Of a stretch of 64,000 nucleotides of DNA, positions 56,178 to 64,000 are shown in pieces. Numbering within the stretch: position 1 is the first letter of the stretch; each line of letters opens with the position of its first letter. The DNA lies in contig NZ_JACRTG010000008.1 in assembly GCF_014385195.1 (NCBI RefSeq), forward strand, positions 144,307-208,306, given 5' to 3'. Below the pieces are notes generated by a model that saw only the letters and a list, made by a program, of their open reading frames with translations, had not been told where the DNA came from and ran no database searches. Source of the stretch: Paratissierella segnis. GTDB lineage: Bacteria > Bacillota > Clostridia > Tissierellales > Tissierellaceae. Made by a program: the position numbers and the translations under genes.

Positions 56178-56660
56178 TCATTCGTAGGGGCAGGATGACT
56201 CTATCCGCCCGCTGGAATCTCCGATTTTACACCGAAGGTGTCATTCTGAACGCCAGTGAAGAATCCCATATTAGTATTTAGTAAAAAGGTAGTAGAGATC
56301 CTTCGTTTTACTCAGGATGACACCAGCAGTAATTTAGGGTTTATAAGAACAGTATAATCAATGCTCGCGTCATTCTGAACGCCAGTGAAGAATCCCATAT
56401 TAGTATTTAGTAAAAAGGTAGTGAGATCCTTCGTTTTACTCAGGATGACACCAGCAGTAATTTAGGGTTTATAAGAACAGTATAATCAATGCTCGCGTCA
56501 TTCTGAACGCCAGTGAAGAATCCCATATTAGTATTTAGTAAAAAGGTAGTGAGATCCTTCGTTTTACTCACCTTTAATGGTCTTTATTATTAACTCTTAG
56601 TTCTTAGTCCTTCACTATTTTTTCAATTGTGAATTGTGAATTGTGAATTGTGAATTGTCT
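56178..56660 (+). repeat. Mosaic repeat with 2.5 tandem copies of a 128-129 bp unit
   Basis: After GTCATTCGTAGGGGCAGG, units starting TCATTCTGAACGCCAGTG begin at 56241, 56370 and 56498. Each contains CCCATATTAGTATTTAGT, GAGATCCTTCGTTTTACTC, AGGATGACACCAGCAG and AGTATAATCAATGCTCGCG. The copies are almost identical. TTCACTCTTAG-type blocks and five GAATTGT heptamers follow, up to the pullulanase ribosome-binding site. Confidence 0.92.
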
Positions 56661-56675
56661 TTCGAGGTGATTATA

Positions 56676-58613
56676 TTGCAATATGATAAATTTCCAATTA
56701 CAAATAAAAAACTGGGAATCACATATACTCCGCAACAGACAACATTTAGAATATGGTCTCCCCTAAGAGAAAAAATTGAGCTGTTAATCTATCCTGATGC
56801 CAGTTCCATAAGAAGAAGATCCTATCAGATGATTAAATATGAAGATGGAGTCCACGAGACAACCATTGAAGGTGATTTAAAGGATTACTTCTATACGTAT
56901 TTAATAAAAGGCAAATGGGAAGTAACCGACCCTTATTCAATAGCTTGTTCTATCAATTCAATTCGTTCATCAATAATCAATTTAAGAGATACTAATCCTG
57001 AAGGCTGGGATACACCCTTTATACCTTCGAATAATGCAAATTGTGATGCTATAATATATGAAGTTCATATAAAGGACTTTACAGTACATCCTTCCTCCAA
57101 AGTTAAGCATGGGGGCAAATATTTAGGATTTATTGAAGATAAAATGCTCAATCATCTAAAGGGTTTGGGAGTAACCCATATTCATTTAATGCCCATATTT
57201 GATTTTATAACAGTCCGTGAGGATAAGGAATTTTTTTTAAATGAGGATAACTACAGCTGGGGTTATGACCCTGAACTTTATAATGTCCCCGAAGGCTCTT
57301 ATTCCACTGATTCAAGTAATCCCATATGTAGAATAAAAGAATTGAAGATGCTTATTATGGAATTACATAAATCGGGATTTAAGGTGATTATGGACGTAGT
57401 ATATAATCACACATATAGAAATTATAATTCCAATCTCAATATTATTATGCCGGGATATTATTATAGAAGTTATGAGGATGGCAGGTTTAGTAACGGTTCC
57501 GGTTGTGGCAATGAATTAGCAACAGAAAGACCTATGGTTCAAAAATTTATAATTGATTCCTTAAAATATTGGATTTCAGAATATAAGATAGATGGGTTTA
57601 GATTTGATTTGATGGCGCTCATTGATATAGATACTATCAAAGAAGCAATCATCCAATTAAAAGAAATAAATCCCCATATTTTCATATACGGAGAACCTTG
57701 GATAGGAGGCAATACATCTCTTCCGGAAGATTTACAGACTACTAAAGGAAAACAAAAGAATCTCCCCTTTGCATTTTTCAATGATGATTTTAGAAATGCC
57801 ATAAAAGGGGACAACGATGGGGAAGAAAAAGGATTTATACAAGGGAATCAGGACTTAAAAGTGCAGGTTGAAACGGGAATAACAGGCTCCATATGCTATG
57901 ATGATGTACATAATGGATTCACAGAAAACCCTTGTGAATCCATTAATTATATAAATTCACATGATAATTTAATAATTACAGATAAAATAGCTAATGTATT
58001 TCCAAGTTTGGACAATGAGGGCATAAAGAGATTTAGCAAATTGGCATTTAGTATTTTGTTTACATCTCAAGGTATTCCGCTTATTCATGCAGGCAATGAG
58101 TTTTTGAGAAGTAAAAACATGATACACAATTCATACAATTCACCACTAAGTATAAACGCAATTGATTGGGCATTAAAAGAGAAGAATATGGATTTCTATA
58201 ATTATTTTAAAGACTTGATTAGATTGAGAAAATCCTATAGAGAATTTAGATTAGAAAAAGCGGAAGATATAAGAAATAAACTTAAATTTATAGATCATCC
58301 CAAAAATTTCGGTATCATAGCCTACACTATTTTTATTGAAGAAGGCAAATACTTTTTGATAATACACAACGCAAATCGGCATAACTTATATATTTCCATA
58401 ATTTCCGTTAAAAGCCACTTGAAAGATAAATATGGATATTCATTTACTGAGCTCAAACTGACACCTATATTTGATGTAGACGGGTTGGTAGATGAAAATA
58501 TTGAAATGAAAAATGAAAATGAATATGAATATGAAAATGAAATAGAAGTGCCATACCTGTGTACGGTAGTGTATGAAATCCATGCGCCGGCAAACTTTAA
58601 ATCGTTAATCTAA
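56676..58613 (+). CDS. pulA: Type I pullulanase (glycogen debranching)
   Basis: Pullulanase cuts alpha-1,6 bonds. The start is the TTG at 56676 behind CGAGGTGA; the longer frame lies in heptamer repeats. The 645-residue GH13_14 enzyme has an N-terminal CBM48 (TTFRIWSPLREKIELLIYP), the pullulanase signature YSWGYDPELYNVPEGSY (~residues 200-216), nucleophile in FRFDLMALID, acid in YGEPW and YINSHDN. It has no signal peptide, so it acts inside the cell on glycogen. It is separate from the glg operon by 500 bp of repeats. Confidence 0.94.
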   Translation: MQYDKFPITNKKLGITYTPQQTTFRIWSPLREKIELLIYPDASSIRRRSYQMIKYEDGVHETTIEGDLKDYFYTYLIKGKWEVTDPYSIACSINSIRSSIINLRDTNPEGWDTPFIPSNNANCDAIIYEVHIKDFTVHPSSKVKHGGKYLGFIEDKMLNHLKGLGVTHIHLMPIFDFITVREDKEFFLNEDNYSWGYDPELYNVPEGSYSTDSSNPICRIKELKMLIMELHKSGFKVIMDVVYNHTYRNYNSNLNIIMPGYYYRSYEDGRFSNGSGCGNELATERPMVQKFIIDSLKYWISEYKIDGFRFDLMALIDIDTIKEAIIQLKEINPHIFIYGEPWIGGNTSLPEDLQTTKGKQKNLPFAFFNDDFRNAIKGDNDGEEKGFIQGNQDLKVQVETGITGSICYDDVHNGFTENPCESINYINSHDNLIITDKIANVFPSLDNEGIKRFSKLAFSILFTSQGIPLIHAGNEFLRSKNMIHNSYNSPLSINAIDWALKEKNMDFYNYFKDLIRLRKSYREFRLEKAEDIRNKLKFIDHPKNFGIIAYTIFIEEGKYFLIIHNANRHNLYISIISVKSHLKDKYGYSFTELKLTPIFDVDGLVDENIEMKNENEYEYENEIEVPYLCTVVYEIHAPANFKSLI

Positions 58614-58640
58614 AAAGATTCCCTAAAGGGAACCTTTTTA
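58613..58640. terminator. Bidirectional terminator between pullulanase and yabE
   Basis: AAAAAGATTCCC pairs with GGGAACCTTTTT around TAAA (one mismatch). The A- and T-runs let it serve both strands. Confidence 0.85.
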
Positions 58641-58648
58641 GTGAAAAC

Positions 58649-59674
58649 TTAGTTTAATATATAAACCTTTACTTTTCTTCTTCCAAAATTATAAACATCA
58701 TTAGAGGATTCAAAGAACAAATCTATTTTTTTGCCCTTTATAGCTCCTCCAGTGTCTTCTGCTATAGCAAAACCATAATCTTTAGTCTTATCCAGGGATT
58801 GAACATAAAGTCTTGTTCCTAAGGGTATTATTCTTGGGTCAACAGCTACGACCCCGGGTCTTACTTTTGTACCAGAAGCAGTAAGACCATAATACCTATC
58901 CCCTTGATTTTTTCCTGTACTCTCAAAGGATAAATCATATGCAGTTGCTGTCATGACCATGGCATTTCTATATCTCGTATTACCCCTTGATGTAACGATG
59001 AAATCCTTAGAACCCTTTTGAGTTATCTGCGGTATAGGCTCGGTAATTATTTCATCCTTTAATATAACAGATGCAGTAAGAACATTATTTATATACTTCT
59101 TTTTAATATATGATCTTTTTAGTCCATCTTTACCTTCTTGGACAATTTGTGTAACGCCAACATCCAATTTATTATTTTTTTCTACGTGTTTTTCAAATGG
59201 AATAATAGTATCTTCCACATCTTCAACTTCCCTCACTCGATACAATTCAATTGTGGAGTTGGGCTGAACTTCAGAAGATAATTCAGGATAGGTATAATCC
59301 TCACCTTCTAATCTTACACCTATGTCCTTAAGTACATCCCCAACATTAGTATGAGTAGAAGTTATATCCGCCAACATTCCTCCTTCATCAATTATATAAT
59401 GTTTAGGATTCTTTATAGTAATTTCTTTGTTGTCCCGTAACTTTGCATCTAATGGAACACTAATATATGCTCCATCTCTTATCGGTATTGATTCAGATTC
59501 AATGAAATCCTCAACAGTCTTAGCATAAGATACCTTTTCGATAATCTTACCATCCAAGTCTAGTGTAACTTCATTTCCCTGGTACGAGAATACGCCTAAA
59601 GATATTGTAACTGATATAGCTAGGATCATAAGGGCTCTGAATTTACGCGCCTTCTTGATCATGCTACTTTCCAT
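58649..59674 (-). CDS. yabE: YabE-like cell-wall protein: DUF348, G5 and 3D domains
   Basis: This matches YabE/Rpf2-type secreted proteins, thought to be lytic transglycosylases on the cell wall. The 341-residue product has one N-terminal membrane/signal segment (~14-30), two DUF348 units (VTLDLDGKIIEKVSYAKTVE; HYIIDEGGMLADITS), a G5 domain (VGVTQIVQEGKDGLKRSYIK) and a C-terminal 3D domain with ATAYDLS, VRPGVVAVDPRIIPLGTRLYV and AEDTGGAIKGKKIDLFF, including its three Asp residues. AAGGAGG precedes the ATG. Next to metG-tatD as in Bacillus, but turned around. Confidence 0.93.
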   Translation of the reverse strand: MESSMIKKARKFRALMILAISVTISLGVFSYQGNEVTLDLDGKIIEKVSYAKTVEDFIESESIPIRDGAYISVPLDAKLRDNKEITIKNPKHYIIDEGGMLADITSTHTNVGDVLKDIGVRLEGEDYTYPELSSEVQPNSTIELYRVREVEDVEDTIIPFEKHVEKNNKLDVGVTQIVQEGKDGLKRSYIKKKYINNVLTASVILKDEIITEPIPQITQKGSKDFIVTSRGNTRYRNAMVMTATAYDLSFESTGKNQGDRYYGLTASGTKVRPGVVAVDPRIIPLGTRLYVQSLDKTKDYGFAIAEDTGGAIKGKKIDLFFESSNDVYNFGRRKVKVYILN

Positions 59675-59731
59675 AAATTGTTCCTCCTTAAATTACGCTA
59701 CAAAAATAATTAACAATAAATACCATAAAAT

Positions 59732-59758
59732 TGTAACTATTTTGTAACTATTTGTGAC
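59732..59758 (-). promoter_or_regulatory. Possible WalR-type operator of yabE
   Basis: On the plus strand TGTAAC (59732-59737), a 5-base spacer and TGTAAC (59743-59748) fit the known WalR (YycF) box TGTWAH-N5-TGTWAH exactly; a third, weaker TGTGAC follows at 59753-59758. It lies from just after the yabE transcription start into the leader, where binding would repress. WalR controls cell-wall genes in Bacillus. Assignment here is by motif only. Confidence 0.5.
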
Positions 59759-59767
59759 TATTTTAGT

Positions 59768-59796
59768 ATTCTATACGATTAATTTATGTTTGTCAA
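59768..59796 (-). promoter_or_regulatory. Promoter of yabE
   Basis: On the minus strand a perfect TTGACA, a 17-bp spacer and TAGAAT lie about 95 bp before the yabE start. Confidence 0.75.
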
Positions 59797-59871
59797 ATTT
59801 TTGCTTATATTTACGCAATATTCAAACAATTCTCATATGTCAATACGTCGAATCTTTTCTTTTAAATCTAT

Positions 59872-60435
59872 GCAGGATGTCATTCGTAGGGGTGATGATC
59901 CTATCCGCCTGCTAAAGCCCCTTCTCCTTTAAAGTATCAAAAGTTCTCCCTCAACCAAAGGCAGTATAATCATTGCAGGAGTCATTCTGAACGCAGTGAA
60001 GAATCCCTGTTAAAGGCCCTAAGGCTTGACCCCAACAACTCTTCACTCTTCACTATTTTTTAATTGTGAATTGTGAATTGTGCATTGTGAATTGAATTAA
60101 GTTGTGAACTGTGAATTGTGAATTGTGAATTGAATTAAGTTGTGCATTGTGAATTGTTACTATCCTTTCCAAGTTCTTGCTAAAATATTCCTCTAATGTT
60201 TGTCCACTGTCAGTTTTCTCAAACAGAATGTGAAATTAATTTCCCATCATTGGATAAAGTATAAATTATTACCTACAGAGGATAAAACTTCACAAATAAA
60301 TCGAACAACCTATATATTATCCAATTCTATTAAAGAGGACATAAAATTATTACAACAAATTTTCTGTTCTTCACTCTTCACTGTTTTTTAATTGTGAATT
60401 GTGAATTGAATTAAGTTGTGAATTGTGCATTGACA
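59872..60435 (+). repeat. Mosaic and heptamer repeats upstream of the metG T-box
   Basis: Blocks seen: GTCATTCGTAGGGGTGATGA, TCATTCTGAACGCAGTGAAG, CCCTAAGGCTTGACCCCAAC, TTCACTCTTCACT and three arrays of GAATTGT heptamers (60062-60160, 60395-60432). The stretch 60165-60370 is not repeat-like. It contains a 63-codon open frame with no ribosome-binding site or known motif, which I do not call a gene. Confidence 0.75.
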
Positions 60436-60499
60436 TCTTGACTTTAATCAAATATATTGGTATATTATAAATTAAATTGATTATTCTAAATAGATATAA

Positions 60500-60746
60500 A
60501 AATATTGATGGGAAGAGTAGAAAAATCCTTTATCCAAAAGAGAGCCGGAGAAGGTGAGAACCGGTGGGTAAAACTTTTCGAAGATGGTCTCTGAATTTTA
60601 TAGCTGAAATCTATTAGGCTATAACGGCGCAGTCGTTACACTGTAAGGTTGTTAACCTATTGAGGACTAAATCGAGAGATTTAGTTAAATTAGAGTGGTA
60701 TCACGGATAGCCCTTCGTCTCTATTATATGGAGACTGAAGGGCTTT
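60500..60746 (+). ncRNA. T-box leader, methionine type, of metG
   Basis: The T-box core GAGTGGTATCACGG is at 60693-60706. It is followed by a terminator, GCCCTTCGTCTC against GAGACTGAAGGGC (60710-60743) and TTTT. Stem I begins near GGGAAGAGTAG (60510-60520), and the AGGTGAGAA loop lies at 60551-60559. The likely specifier codon is ATG at 60584-60586, in GAAGATGGTC, which fits methionyl-tRNA and the downstream methionyl-tRNA synthetase. About 340 bp of repeats separate the terminator from the gene. Confidence 0.88.
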
Positions 60747-60764
60747 TAATTGTGTATTTGCATT

Positions 60765-60972
60765 GTATAAAGGCAGTATAATCATTGCTCGTGTCATTCT
60801 GAACGCTAGTGAAGAATCCTTGTTAAAGACCCCAAGGCTTGACCCAGCAACTCGTCACTCTTAGTTCTTCACTCTTAACTATCTTTAAAACCGGAGATCC
60901 TTCGAAAGCAGTGCTTATACTGCCCAGCTCAGGACGACCCAAGGGTCGATTGTGAATTGTGAATTGTGAATT
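60765..60972 (+). repeat. Mosaic intergenic repeat between T-box and metG
   Basis: Blocks in order: AGTATAATCATTGCTCGTG, TCATTCTGAACGCTAGTGAA, CCCCAAGGCTTGACCC, TTCACTCTTAACTATC, CCGGAGATCCTTCGAAAGCA, CTCAGGACGACCCAAGGGTC and GAATTGT heptamers. No gene is seen. Confidence 0.85.
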
Positions 60973-61040
60973 GCCGTGTGCCCAACAGTAGAAATATCCC
61001 AAATCTTGATTTTGTGATATTTCACTGAGTGGGTATGAAT
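60973..61040 (+). repeat. Dispersed hairpin element, copy 2 (before metG)
   Basis: Starting at GCCGTGTGCCCAACAGT, it folds as CCC/GGG, CAGT/ACTG, GAAATATC/GATATTTC and CAAA/TTTG (60981-61033). Compared with copy 1 at 45891, the long stem has one base pair switched from T-A to A-T, so pairing is kept while sequence changed. Confidence 0.8.
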
Positions 61041-61088
61041 TGAATTAAATTGTGAATTTTGAATTGATCAAGAAAGGAATGATAAAAA

Positions 61089-63053
61089 ATGAAGAAATAC
61101 TATTTAACAACCCCGATTTATTATCCAAGTGACAATCTACACATTGGACACACCTATACAACAGTAGCAGCGGATACATTAAAAAGATTCAAAAAACTGT
61201 TAGGCTATGATGTATTCTTTACCACAGGTACGGACGAACACGGACAAAAAATACAGGAAAAGGCAAAAGAAAACAATACTACTCCTAAAGCATATGTAGA
61301 TTCAATAGTAGCAGACATCAAGGAATTGTGGAAAATGTTAGAGATTGACTATGACGCATTCATAAGAAGCACCGACCCCCATCACGAAAGGTGCGTCCAA
61401 GATATCTTTACAAAATTATATGAAAAGGGAGAAATCTACAAATCAAAATATAAAGGACATTATTGCACACCATGTGAGGCTTTTTGGTCAGAATCCCAAT
61501 TAGTTGACGGAAAATGTCCGGATTGCGGCAGACCGACTCATATTGCAGAAGAAGAAGCATATTTTTTCAAACTATCAAAATATCGTGACAGACTTTTAAA
61601 ACTATATGAGGACAATCCAGACTTTATACAACCGGAATCAAGAAAAAATGAAATGATCAACAATTTTCTAAAAGAGGGACTTGAAGACTTGTGCGTAACG
61701 AGAACCAGCTTTGATTGGGGAATAAAGGTTCCATTTGATGAAAAGCATGTAGTTTATGTATGGATTGATGCTTTATCCTGCTATTTAACAGCTCTTGGCT
61801 ATGGCACAGACGATGAAAGTAATTTTGAAAAATACTGGCCGGCAGATGTTCATCTGGTTGGAAAAGAAATTGTGAGATTTCATACCATCATTTGGCCTGC
61901 ACTATTGATGGCATTGGATATAGAACTACCTAAAAAAGTATTTGGGCATGGATGGATACTATTTGACGATGACAAAATGTCAAAATCAAAAGGCAATATA
62001 ATATATCCGGAACCAATTATTGAACTCTATGGCATAGATGCCTTTAAGTATTTTCTATTAAGAGAATTTTCCTTTGGTCAAGACGGTACATTTACAAGAG
62101 AAAAGTTTTTGCAAAGACTAAATTCAGATTTAGCCAATGACCTAGGAAATTTAGTAAGCAGAACAATATCCATGGTAGAAAAATATAATGATGGCATCAT
62201 ACCTGCACCCGGAATTGAAGAGGAAATTGACGATTCATTGAAAGAATTGGCAATCGGTGTGGCTGACAAAGTAGAAGCATTTGTAGACAAATTGAATTTC
62301 TCACAAGCAATAGAGGAGATTTGGAAACTTGTCAGAAGGTCCAACAAATATGTAGATGAAACTATGCCTTGGATTTTAGCCAGAGAAGGAAATACAGAGA
62401 GATTGAATACAGTTTTATATAATTTGTCAGAATCATTGAGACTCATTTCCATACTCATTAAACCTTTTATGGATAAAACCTCATCTGAAATACGCAGGCA
62501 ATTGGGACTAAAGGACGAGGTCAAATGGGCTGACGCTTTAACTTGGGGATTATTAAAACCGGAAACAAAGACAGAAAAAGGGCAAATAATATTCCCTAGA
62601 TTGGATATAGACAAGGAATTGGTAAAACTAAATGATGCTAATCAAAAATTGATAGATGAAAGATCAAATAAGAAAAAGAAGGATGAAAAAGAGGAAGAAA
62701 AGCAAACTAATACTAATAATGTGGAAGAATATATAACTATTGATGATTTTGAAAAAATTCAGTTAAAACTTGGTAAAATAATCGATTGTGAAAACCATCC
62801 AAAGGCTGATAAATTGTTGGTGCTTAAAATAAAAATCGGCGAAGAAACTCGTACTGTTGTATCAGGGATTAGAAAATGGTACAATCCGGAGGATTTAATA
62901 GGCAAAAATGTAGTAGTTGCATATAATCTTAAACCTGTTAAATTGAGGGGAATTGAATCAAAGGGTATGATATTAGCCGCTCAAGACAGCACCGGTAACT
63001 TAAGCCTATTAACGACATTAGAAGAACTTGAGGATGGAGCAAGTATATCTTAG
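61089..63053 (+). CDS. metG: Methionyl-tRNA synthetase
   Basis: MetG charges tRNA-Met. The 654-residue product has the class I motifs TTPIYYPSDNLHIGH (HIGH, ~residues 7-21) and DKMSKSKGN (KMSKS, ~297-305), a CxxC zinc knuckle (CTPCEAFW, CPDCGRP, ~127-152) and a C-terminal EMAP-type tRNA-binding domain (~550-654, KLGKIIDCENHPKADKLLVL) after a Lys-rich linker. AAGAAAGGAATG precedes the ATG. A methionine T-box lies upstream. tatD follows by 10 bp, as in Bacillus. Confidence 0.97.
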   Translation: MKKYYLTTPIYYPSDNLHIGHTYTTVAADTLKRFKKLLGYDVFFTTGTDEHGQKIQEKAKENNTTPKAYVDSIVADIKELWKMLEIDYDAFIRSTDPHHERCVQDIFTKLYEKGEIYKSKYKGHYCTPCEAFWSESQLVDGKCPDCGRPTHIAEEEAYFFKLSKYRDRLLKLYEDNPDFIQPESRKNEMINNFLKEGLEDLCVTRTSFDWGIKVPFDEKHVVYVWIDALSCYLTALGYGTDDESNFEKYWPADVHLVGKEIVRFHTIIWPALLMALDIELPKKVFGHGWILFDDDKMSKSKGNIIYPEPIIELYGIDAFKYFLLREFSFGQDGTFTREKFLQRLNSDLANDLGNLVSRTISMVEKYNDGIIPAPGIEEEIDDSLKELAIGVADKVEAFVDKLNFSQAIEEIWKLVRRSNKYVDETMPWILAREGNTERLNTVLYNLSESLRLISILIKPFMDKTSSEIRRQLGLKDEVKWADALTWGLLKPETKTEKGQIIFPRLDIDKELVKLNDANQKLIDERSNKKKKDEKEEEKQTNTNNVEEYITIDDFEKIQLKLGKIIDCENHPKADKLLVLKIKIGEETRTVVSGIRKWYNPEDLIGKNVVVAYNLKPVKLRGIESKGMILAAQDSTGNLSLLTTLEELEDGASIS

Positions 63054-63063
63054 GAGTGAAAAT

Positions 63064-63834
63064 ATGTTTATAGATAGTCATGCACATTTAGATGACAATA
63101 GATTTGATGCGGATAGAGATTTGTTGATTAGAGATTTAAAGACCAATGGGATAGACATAGTTGTCAATATAGGAGCTGACCTTGAGAGTAGTATAAACTC
63201 TGTAGAGCTATCAAAACGGCATGAGAATATTTATGCATCAGTGGGGATTCATCCCCACTCTGCAGATGAGATGAACGATAATACACTTAGAAAAATAAGA
63301 GAGTTGGCTCAAAATGAAAAAGTGGTTGCCATTGGGGAAATAGGATTGGATTATTACTATGATAATTCTCCAAGGGATATCCAAAGGGAATGTTTTAAAC
63401 AGCAATTGGAATTGGCGAAAGAAGTGAATTTACCGGTAGTGATTCATTCCAGAGAAGCATCACAGGAAACCTTCGACATCATACAAGAGGCACAGGACGT
63501 AAGACTTAGGGGGGTAATGCATTGTTACTCGGGCAGTGTGGAGATGGCGGAAGAATATATTAATAAATTGGGATTTTATATTTCTATAGGTGGACCTGTT
63601 ACCTTTAAAAATTCCAGAATAGTAAAAGAAGTGGTGAAGTCCATTCCATTGGACAAATTGTTGATTGAAACCGACTGTCCCTATCTCACACCGGAACCTT
63701 ATAGAGGAAAAAGAAATGAACCCATGTTTGTAAAATATACTGCACTTGAGATAGCAAAACTTAGAGAGATAACGGTAGAACAATTAGCAGAGGCAACCAG
63801 CAGGAACGCAAAGGCACTTTTTAATATTGAATAA
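63064..63834 (+). CDS. tatD: TatD-family metal-dependent deoxyribonuclease
   Basis: TatD proteins are 3'-5' DNases of the amidohydrolase superfamily. The start is ATG 63064 behind TAGGAGTG; the longer frame begins inside metG. The 256-residue product has the metal ligands FIDSHAHLDD (~residues 2-11), GEIGLDYYY, VIHSREAS, MHCYSG and ETDCPYLTPEP. Length and motifs are standard. It is coupled to metG and probably shares its T-box control. Confidence 0.95.
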   Translation: MFIDSHAHLDDNRFDADRDLLIRDLKTNGIDIVVNIGADLESSINSVELSKRHENIYASVGIHPHSADEMNDNTLRKIRELAQNEKVVAIGEIGLDYYYDNSPRDIQRECFKQQLELAKEVNLPVVIHSREASQETFDIIQEAQDVRLRGVMHCYSGSVEMAEEYINKLGFYISIGGPVTFKNSRIVKEVVKSIPLDKLLIETDCPYLTPEPYRGKRNEPMFVKYTALEIAKLREITVEQLAEATSRNAKALFNIE

Positions 63835-63847
63835 ACGGTCACTATAA

Positions 63848-64000
63848 GAGATCCTTCGTTTGTACTCAGGATGACATCAGTAGTAAATTCGGGTCAATGA
63901 ATGCAGAATAATTCCTGCTTGTGTCATTCTGAACGCTAGTGAAGAATCCCATGTTAGTATGTATTAAAGAGATAGTAGAGATCCTTCGTTTGCACTCAGG
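63848..64000 (+). repeat. Mosaic intergenic repeat continuing past the window end
   Basis: Two partial units: GAGATCCTTCGTTTGTACTC, AGGATGACATCAGTAG and TCATTCTGAACGCTAGTGAA, then CCCATGTTAGTATGTATT, GAGATCCTTCGTTTGCACTC and AGG. The unit plan is the same as the 129-bp tandem repeat at 56241. Confidence 0.85.

Noticed and set aside
56241..56570. Possible CRISPR array
   Set aside because: The repeated unit is ~129 bp with near-identical full units and no unique spacers; no cas genes are present.
60200..60391. 63-codon open frame before the T-box
   Set aside because: It begins with TTG, has no ribosome-binding site, no recognisable motif and lies in a repeat-rich gap.

Overview
The window is a 64 kb stretch of a low-GC, endospore-forming Firmicute, most likely a clostridial or Tissierellia-type anaerobe. 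This rests on strong AGGAGG ribosome-binding sites, frequent TTG starts, sporulation genes (bofA, gin, an abrB/spoVT-type regulator, yabE), a glgC-glgD pair, a ydaO-type leader and a T-box leader. The genus cannot be fixed from the sequence alone. Coding density is high, but intergenic gaps are unusually full of short dispersed repeats.

Layout. Positions 1-3770 hold the 3' end of the F1Fo ATP synthase operon (atpA partial, atpG, atpD, atpC). Positions 3834-7594 hold a PlsY-type acyltransferase and a citG-citX cofactor pair next to an NhaC-family antiporter. Positions 7650-13353 hold a nine-LysM protein with near-identical internal repeats, a lipoprotein, a DJ-1/PfpI protein, an LCP cell-wall ligase and type 2 IPP isomerase. 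Positions 13412-23000 look like a decaying accessory zone. It has a truncated ABC exporter remnant, a DUF2207 protein, birA, a YbhN-like membrane protein, a GntR/YtrA regulator with a broken ABC transporter, a cysteine-desulfurase-like enzyme with a DsrE protein, and a TIM-barrel-like protein of unknown function. Most of this zone (16.3-23.0 kb) lies between two inverted copies of a ~300 bp repeat. Positions 23064-33778 hold an AraC regulator with a GH39-like C-terminus, a MATE exporter, PepP, a secreted tandem tyrosine phosphatase with LysM, a ydaO/yuaA (c-di-AMP) riboswitch operon of an opine-dehydrogenase-like protein plus a fused B12 mutase-like protein, and tRNA-Val.

From 35.7 kb to the end the gene order follows a locus conserved in Bacillus and clostridia: bofA, gin, yaaO-like, tmk, darA (two copies here), holB, ricT, a trmN6-like gene, rsmI, abrB, then metG and tatD. 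Between abrB and metG there is an insertion of nurA-herA, a complete glycogen operon (glgB, glgC, glgD, glgA, glgP, plus pullulanase) and a divergent yabE. metG has a methionine-type T-box leader.

The repeats fall into four kinds. There are heptamer tandem repeats (GAATTGT)n. There are mosaic elements containing GGAGATCCTTCG, CTCAGGATGACA and TCATTCTGAACG blocks. There is a 128-129 bp tandem repeat at 56.2-56.6 kb. Finally, a two-copy hairpin with a compensatory base change sits just upstream of herA and metG. The strongest candidate for an undescribed system is the riboswitch-controlled operon at 30.6-33.7 kb. c-di-AMP may be a theme, since two DarA-type c-di-AMP receptors are also encoded here.
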